From JAGVMG01 sp964461105 (GTDB taxonomy: Bacteria > Chlamydiota > Chlamydiia > Chlamydiales > Rhabdochlamydiaceae): a stretch of DNA of 10,852 nucleotides. The position numbers and the translations under genes are program-made. The DNA lies in NCBI GenBank assembly GCA_964461105.1, contig CAYWSY010000069.1, positions 1 through 10,852 of the forward strand, written 5' to 3'. Below the pieces are notes generated by a model. That model ran no database searches, was not told the origin of the DNA, and saw nothing but the letters and a program-made list of their open reading frames with translations. Positions 6,628 through 10,852 of this stretch are shown here, piece by piece (positions within the stretch are counted from its first letter, which is position 1; the number at the start of each line of letters is the position of its first letter).

Positions 6628-6783
6628 ATGAGAAAGCGCAAAATAAAGTATAAAAACGAGCCAATTGGCAAAGTTAAGAGAGTCGACGACTTCTTGCCAA
6701 AGCCTAAAGACTTGGTTGTTATACCCAAACAACCCCTGATCACCTTCCCATCAACCGCTCATCTCACCGTCGATTTTCCCTGA
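6628..6783 (+). pseudogene. CopG/ribbon-helix-helix antitoxin, N-terminal remnant
   Basis: The 51-codon frame begins MRKR then KIKYKNEPIGKVKRVDDFLP. It matches what I know of the N-terminus of a CopG-type antitoxin family (pattern K-I-x-Y-x-[DN]-E-P-[ILM]-G-x-[VI]...DFLP-x-P). Members are typically 70-90 residues and are encoded beside a small BrnT-like toxin. In intact members this region is followed by a ribbon-helix-helix DNA-binding part with a pattern like TVKVTLxLSKxSVDFFK. Here similarity stops after about residue 31 (DLVV), and the other forward frames do not restore it. The last 11 codons lie antisense over the 3' end of the RND gene. No toxin gene is visible upstream. A deletion that removed the DNA-binding half is the simplest explanation. 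The start has a strong ribosome binding site at 6613-6618. The family call is from memory of related sequences. Confidence 0.5.
6714..6734 (-). terminator. Weak hairpin downstream of the RND gene
   Basis: GGTTGTT (6714-6720) and AACAACC (6728-6734) form a perfect 7-bp inverted repeat with a 7-base loop. It starts 16 bases beyond the RND stop codon, where a terminator for the efflux operon would be expected. No T-run follows on the minus strand, so rho-independent function is doubtful. Confidence 0.3.
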
Positions 6784-9700
6784 GCGCTTAGCTTTCCACG
6801 CTTTGATCTGATCGTGGATCTGCTCGACATATGTGTAAATGACGGGTGTCAGATACAGGGTCAAGATTTGAGAGACGATTAGTCCTCCTACAACCACGAT
6901 CCCGAGTGGGATGCGGCTTTTGGCGGTGGCGCCACCAATACCCAGTGCAATGGGCACTGCTCCCATGAGTGCTGCAAAGGTGGTCATTAAAATAGGGCGG
7001 ACCCTGACCATGCAGGCATGGTGGATCGCATCGTGGATGTTTTTCCCTTCTTGGATTCTCGACGCGTTGGCAAAGTCGATCATGATGATCCCGTTTTTCA
7101 TCACAATCCCAAGTAACATAATGAGGCCGACAAAGGCAAAGAGGGATAGGGTTTGTCCAAAAATCATCAGGCTGAGCAATCCTCCCATGCATGCGGGGGG
7201 CAAGGTTGACATGACTGTAATTGGGGGAAAGAAACTCTCATAGAGAATACCCAGAATCACATAGATGATGAATATGGTAATGATAAAGAGGAACTGTAGA
7301 TTGGCAAATGAGGTCTTAAATACGTCGGCGGATCCTTGGATGCTGCCATAGATGGCTTCAGGGAGCGTTTCGTTTGCAATCTGTTCGACCTCTTGAATCG
7401 CTGTGCCCAAAGCCACGCCTGGCGCTAGATTAAAAGAGATGGTTGCTGAGGGGAGTCCATCGACGTGGTTAACGGTGAGTGGTCCTAAGCCTTCTGTCAT
7501 TGTGGTGATCGCAGAGAGGGGAACGAGTTGCCCATTGATCGAGCTGCGTAGCCAAATTTGTTTGAGTTGTTGCGGATTATAGTAGAATTTAGGAAAAGTC
7601 TCCATGATCGCATAGTATTGGTTGTTGGGCATGTTAATCGGGGAGAGGTTGCTGCTGGCATAGGCGAGATTGAGTGTGTTTTCAATATCATAGGCTGAGA
7701 TCCCATAGGTCGATGCGCGGTCTCTTAAAATTTCGATTTGGATCTGTGGTTGGGTGATGTCAAGGTCGCTAACGACGCTGTTGATGCTTTTAAGTGCTTT
7801 GAATTTTTCTTCCAGAATAGGACCGTAATGGAAGATGTCGCTTTGGTTTAAGCCTGTAATCGTATACTGGTAGTTGGCTTTGCTATCAACCGCACCGAGT
7901 TGGAGGTTGATAAGGGGAAGGGGTTTTAAGAAAACGGTCACTCCGGGAATCGCATTGATTTTCGGGCGCATCTCATTGAGAAAGGTATTTAAATCAACGC
8001 GCTGAGCCAGGGGCTTAAGGTGGATATACATGACCCCTTCGTTGTCCTGGGGATAACCGCCGACTGCAGCGACATTGGTGACATTGGGATCTTGCATCGC
8101 AATTTTAGAGAGTTGTTCCATGTAGTCGCCGATCTGAAAGGGGGAGGTTCCATCGACCGTTTGGACGTAGCCTTCTACAAGGCCCAAATCATCTGGGGGC
8201 ATGAAATCTTTAGGAAGCGCTGCGAGTAGATAGGCGGAGAGGGCCAAGCTGCCGACGCCGACGCCTAAAATGGTCTTTTTATGGGAAAGAGCCCAATCGA
8301 GTGTGGGGCTGTAGAAATCGAGGATTTTTTGGTTGATGAGATCGGAGAAGCGCTCGATCCGGTTTTTCTTTCTCCCTTCGACATGTGGTGGAATGAACCT
8401 GCTGCAGAGAAGGGGGGTGAGGGTCAGCGAAATAATGCCTGAAATTCCGACGGCAACGACGATGGTGACTGCAAATTCATGCAAAATTCTGCCGATGATT
8501 CCCGCCATAAAAATTAAGGGGATAAAGACGGTGCACAAACAAAGGGTCATGGATAGGATTGTAAATCCAATTTCAGCTGAGCCTTTAAAGGCGGCTTGGA
8601 TAGGGGATTCCCCATGCTCAACGTGGCGCACAATATTTTCTAAGACGACAATTGCATCATCGACAAGAAATCCAATGGCAAGGGTGATGGCGAGAAGGGA
8701 GAGGATGTCGATGGTAAATCCGAAAAAAATCATCATAATGAAGGTTCCGAGAATCGACATCGGAATTGCTAACACGGGGATAATGGTGTCGCGGACGGTT
8801 CCGAGATAAAAGAAGATCACCAAGATGACAAGTACGAGTGCAATCATCAAAGTGAATTCGACGTCGTGGACCGATTCCCAGATGTAGTCAGATTGGTCGT
8901 ACATCCGAATGAGTTTAACTGAACCTGGGATTTCAGCTTCAAGCTGAGGGAGTACCCTATTCACTTCGTTAATGACAGCAAGAGTGTTTGCCCCTGGCTG
9001 GGTGCGCAGGGCAAGTCCCACCATCGCAACTGTTCCTTCCTCATCTGAATAGGCAAAGTACATTTTATCGTCTTGGGTGCTGTCCAAGGCTTTACCGATG
9101 TCGCGAAAGCGGGTAATCGATCCGTTGTCGGTCTTGATGATGACGGGGTCATATTCCGCTGCCGATTCGAGCTGGCCATTGACGTCGATGGTAAATTCAC
9201 GGGATTGACCGTAGAGCGTGCCAACGGGTTGATAGACGTTTGCGTTTTGGATGATTTCGCCGACCTCTGCAATCGAAATGCCTCTGGCTGCGAGCTTTTG
9301 CGGATCGACTCTTAGGCGGACTGCATAGGGGCTTCCATAGGTTTGTACCTGCGAGACTCCATCGAGAATGCTTAGGCGCTCGCCAATGACAACATCGCCG
9401 TAGTTATAGAGATCTCCAAGGGTCATCGTCGAAGAGACAATGGCAAAAAACAGTACGGGTGTCGAAGTGGGATTCACTTTGCTGTAAGTTGGTGCGTAGG
9501 GGAGGTCTTGAGGAAGTTGAGGTTGTGCTGCGTTAATTGCAGCTTGCACGTCAGGGGCGCACAGATCGACATTACGGTCGAGGTTAAAGGTTAAAACGAT
9601 CGAGGCGCTGCCTGTATAGCTTGTTGAGGCAATGGTTTGAATCCCCTGAATGGTGGTGAATTCTTTTTCAAGGGGAACGACGACGTTATTGGCAATGGTT

Positions 9701-9870
9701 TGCGGATCGGCGCCGGGATAATCGACAGAGACTTCAATGGTTGGAAACGCGACGTCGGGAAGATCGCTCACTGGGAGAGCTTGATAAGAGAGGATCCCGA
9801 AAAAGGCGACGCTGAGCATCACTAAAATGGTCATGACGGGGCGCTTCAGGAATGGCGCTGAGATGTTCAT
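6751..9870 (-). CDS. RND efflux transporter, HAE1 family (MdtB/MdtC/AcrB type)
   Basis: The intact 1039-residue inner-membrane proton-drug antiporter is about the length of AcrB (1049) and MdtB (1040). It would form a trimer that captures substrates from the periplasm and outer leaflet and passes them to an outer-membrane channel via the adaptor encoded upstream. The typical two-fold layout is present: TM1 (about 10-28), a large periplasmic loop, TM2-TM6 (about 338-488), TM7 (533-551), a second loop, and TM8-TM12 (about 858-1014). The proton-relay residues are visible: Asp404-Asp405 in GFLVDDAIVVLENI, Lys925 in GIVMKNGIIMIDFA, and Arg956 and Thr963 in VRVRPILMTTFA. The N-terminus MNISAPFLKRPVMTILVML and the segment around 283-320 resemble the MdtB/MdtC branch more than AcrB. 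Its ATG overlaps the adaptor's stop by 4 bp, indicating translational coupling. Substrates cannot be read from sequence; drugs, bile salts or host compounds are possible. Confidence 0.93.
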   Translation of the reverse strand: MNISAPFLKRPVMTILVMLSVAFFGILSYQALPVSDLPDVAFPTIEVSVDYPGADPQTIANNVVVPLEKEFTTIQGIQTIASTSYTGSASIVLTFNLDRNVDLCAPDVQAAINAAQPQLPQDLPYAPTYSKVNPTSTPVLFFAIVSSTMTLGDLYNYGDVVIGERLSILDGVSQVQTYGSPYAVRLRVDPQKLAARGISIAEVGEIIQNANVYQPVGTLYGQSREFTIDVNGQLESAAEYDPVIIKTDNGSITRFRDIGKALDSTQDDKMYFAYSDEEGTVAMVGLALRTQPGANTLAVINEVNRVLPQLEAEIPGSVKLIRMYDQSDYIWESVHDVEFTLMIALVLVILVIFFYLGTVRDTIIPVLAIPMSILGTFIMMIFFGFTIDILSLLAITLAIGFLVDDAIVVLENIVRHVEHGESPIQAAFKGSAEIGFTILSMTLCLCTVFIPLIFMAGIIGRILHEFAVTIVVAVGISGIISLTLTPLLCSRFIPPHVEGRKKNRIERFSDLINQKILDFYSPTLDWALSHKKTILGVGVGSLALSAYLLAALPKDFMPPDDLGLVEGYVQTVDGTSPFQIGDYMEQLSKIAMQDPNVTNVAAVGGYPQDNEGVMYIHLKPLAQRVDLNTFLNEMRPKINAIPGVTVFLKPLPLINLQLGAVDSKANYQYTITGLNQSDIFHYGPILEEKFKALKSINSVVSDLDITQPQIQIEILRDRASTYGISAYDIENTLNLAYASSNLSPINMPNNQYYAIMETFPKFYYNPQQLKQIWLRSSINGQLVPLSAITTMTEGLGPLTVNHVDGLPSATISFNLAPGVALGTAIQEVEQIANETLPEAIYGSIQGSADVFKTSFANLQFLFIITIFIIYVILGILYESFFPPITVMSTLPPACMGGLLSLMIFGQTLSLFAFVGLIMLLGIVMKNGIIMIDFANASRIQEGKNIHDAIHHACMVRVRPILMTTFAALMGAVPIALGIGGATAKSRIPLGIVVVGGLIVSQILTLYLTPVIYTYVEQIHDQIKAWKAKRSGKIDGEMSG

Positions 9871-10852
9871 GGAGTTGCCTTAAGGGGTTTTTGTTGTGCT
9901 GTAGGGGGAACTTTTAAGGGAGGAACCTTTACTTGGCTTTCGATGACAACTTTCATTCCGGGAACGAGATTGAGTTGTCCTTCGGTCACTACTTTGTCAT
10001 TGGGAGTGAGTCCTGAATAGATGACGGTAAGCTCTTCATGGCGCTGTCCAATTTGAACCGATTGCATGGCAATTGTGTTGTCTTCTTTGACAAGATAGAC
10101 ATAATGCCCCGACTGACCAACGAGAACTGCTGTTGTAGGAAGAATCAATGCTCCTTTTTTCTCATCGATGTGGACGCGGACGTCGACGAAGTTGCCCGGC
10201 CACAGCAATTTGTCTTCATTTGGCAAGGTTCCTTGCATCAAAATGGAACCTGTTGTGTTATTAACTTGGTTGTCAATTAAGGTTAAGGTGCCTTCGTATC
10301 CCACCGTGTGCGCAGAATCGAGAAAGACCTCAATTTTAAGGGGTTGTTTGCGTTGTTTGCTCATGATCGTATAGAGATCTGTCTCAGGGACGTAGAAATT
10401 CACAAGACAGGGTTGAATTTGGTTTAATACGGTGAGCACGGTGTCAGCTCCAGCATTGACATAGTTGCCTGGCTTGACCTGAAGCAATCCTGTCACTCCA
10501 TCCATGGGCGCTGTGATGTAGCAGTAACCTAAGTTGATTTTAGCAGTCGCAAGGTTGGCTTTATTTTGTTCTAATACCGCCTGATCGCTTAAGGCTGTGG
10601 TGACGTAAGAGTCGTAATTGAGTTGGGAGACAAAATCCTGCTCGACTAATTTGGCATACCGTTCGGTGGTGTCTTCTGCATACTTTAATTCGACAAGCGA
10701 TTGTTGCAGTTGCGCTTCAGCAGCCAGAAGGGATGCCTCGTAGGGGCGGGGGTCGATCACAAGAAGAAGGTCTCCTTGTTTGACTTCTTTGACCTCGATA
10801 AAATGTTGTTCTGTTAATATTCCTGATACATGTCCCATCACGTTGTCGCTGT
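9867..10852 (-). CDS. RND periplasmic adaptor (membrane fusion protein, MdtA/AcrA type), 5' end outside window
   Basis: About 328 C-terminal residues are visible and the frame is open to the right edge. The GTG at 10841 is internal: the sequence there is already the first half of the lipoyl domain (VSGILTEQHF, then KQGDLLLVIDPRPYEASL), and the signal sequence lies beyond the window. Next come an alpha-helical hairpin (about 30-90 of the visible part), the second lipoyl half (INLGYCYITAPMDGVTGLLQ), the beta-barrel (VNFYVPETDLY; TGSILMQGTLPNEDKLLWPG, an MdtA-like block) and the membrane-proximal domain (LILPTTAVLVGQSGHYVYLV). The tail is Pro/Lys-rich with KVPPLKVPP. The protein bridges the RND pump and an outer-membrane channel. 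Its TGA overlaps the transporter ATG by 4 bp, so the two are made from one transcript. The operon promoter must lie to the right of the window. Confidence 0.92.
   Translation of the reverse strand, partial: SDNVMGHVSGILTEQHFIEVKEVKQGDLLLVIDPRPYEASLLAAEAQLQQSLVELKYAEDTTERYAKLVEQDFVSQLNYDSYVTTALSDQAVLEQNKANLATAKINLGYCYITAPMDGVTGLLQVKPGNYVNAGADTVLTVLNQIQPCLVNFYVPETDLYTIMSKQRKQPLKIEVFLDSAHTVGYEGTLTLIDNQVNNTTGSILMQGTLPNEDKLLWPGNFVDVRVHIDEKKGALILPTTAVLVGQSGHYVYLVKEDNTIAMQSVQIGQRHEELTVIYSGLTPNDKVVTEGQLNLVPGMKVVIESQVKVPPLKVPPTAQQKPLKATP

Noticed and set aside
6531..6743. 70-codon minus-strand frame with a hydrophobic middle
   Set aside because: It has no ribosome binding site and lies antisense to the antitoxin-like frame, which has a better start and family resemblance. 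The hydrophobicity comes from A/T-rich codons.
6788..7192. 134-codon minus-strand frame rich in His, Cys and Arg
   Set aside because: It is a shifted reading of the RND 3' region. The real frame there shows the conserved Lys925, Arg956 and Thr963 motifs.
8333..8809. 158-codon + strand frame inside the RND gene
   Set aside because: It lies opposite the conserved transmembrane region of the transporter. Its Met/Ile/Arg-rich composition reflects the antisense of hydrophobic codons.
10838..10841. GTG/ATG near the right edge as the true start of the adaptor gene
   Set aside because: The sequence there is already inside the conserved lipoyl half-motif, the frame stays open to the edge, and a signal sequence is missing, so the start lies outside the window.

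Overview
This 10.85-kb window comes from a Gram-negative bacterium. It holds an RND efflux pump with its periplasmic adaptor, a Sec-type signal peptide on a predicted secreted protein, and a Xer recombinase. The overall feel is of an intracellular or amoeba-associated bacterium, and Chlamydiota other than Chlamydia itself is my best guess. That guess rests on a large protein with paired hydrophobic hairpins, reminiscent of inclusion-membrane proteins, plus RhuM-like and antitoxin debris and moderate GC. It is an inference; no 16S or other marker gene is present.

Layout, left to right. Positions 1-332 are AT-rich and carry no intact gene, only a short 8-nt tandem repeat, a possible decayed reading frame on the minus strand, and a plausible promoter and ribosome binding site for the next gene. 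Positions 333-2537 (+) encode a 734-residue membrane protein of unknown function. Positions 2561-2878 (-) encode a small protein that matches only the C-terminal part of the RhuM family and is probably a remnant. It is divergent from xerD (2906-3775, +), the chromosome-dimer-resolution tyrosine recombinase. A 9-bp inverted repeat covers both stop codons where xerD meets the next gene.

Positions 3818-6513 (-) hold a two-gene unit. The upstream gene encodes a secreted endonuclease/exonuclease/phosphatase-fold protein with a glycine-rich tail. The downstream gene encodes a membrane-anchored protein with two retropepsin-like lobes in one chain, the second with a classical DTG motif. This pair is more AT-rich than its surroundings and is the least conventional part of the window.

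Between this pair and the efflux operon, on the + strand at 6628-6783, is a short frame whose first 30 residues look like the N-terminus of a CopG/ribbon-helix-helix antitoxin. It breaks off and runs into the 3' end of the pump gene, so it is probably a deletion remnant. A perfect 8-bp inverted repeat lies just upstream of it.

Positions 6751-10852 (-) hold an efflux operon: a membrane fusion protein (MdtA/AcrA type, 5' end outside the window) whose stop codon overlaps by 4 bp the start of an intact 1039-residue RND transporter (MdtB/MdtC/AcrB type). No outer-membrane channel gene is visible; it may lie beyond the right edge or elsewhere. I found no tRNA, rRNA, CRISPR array or insertion sequence.
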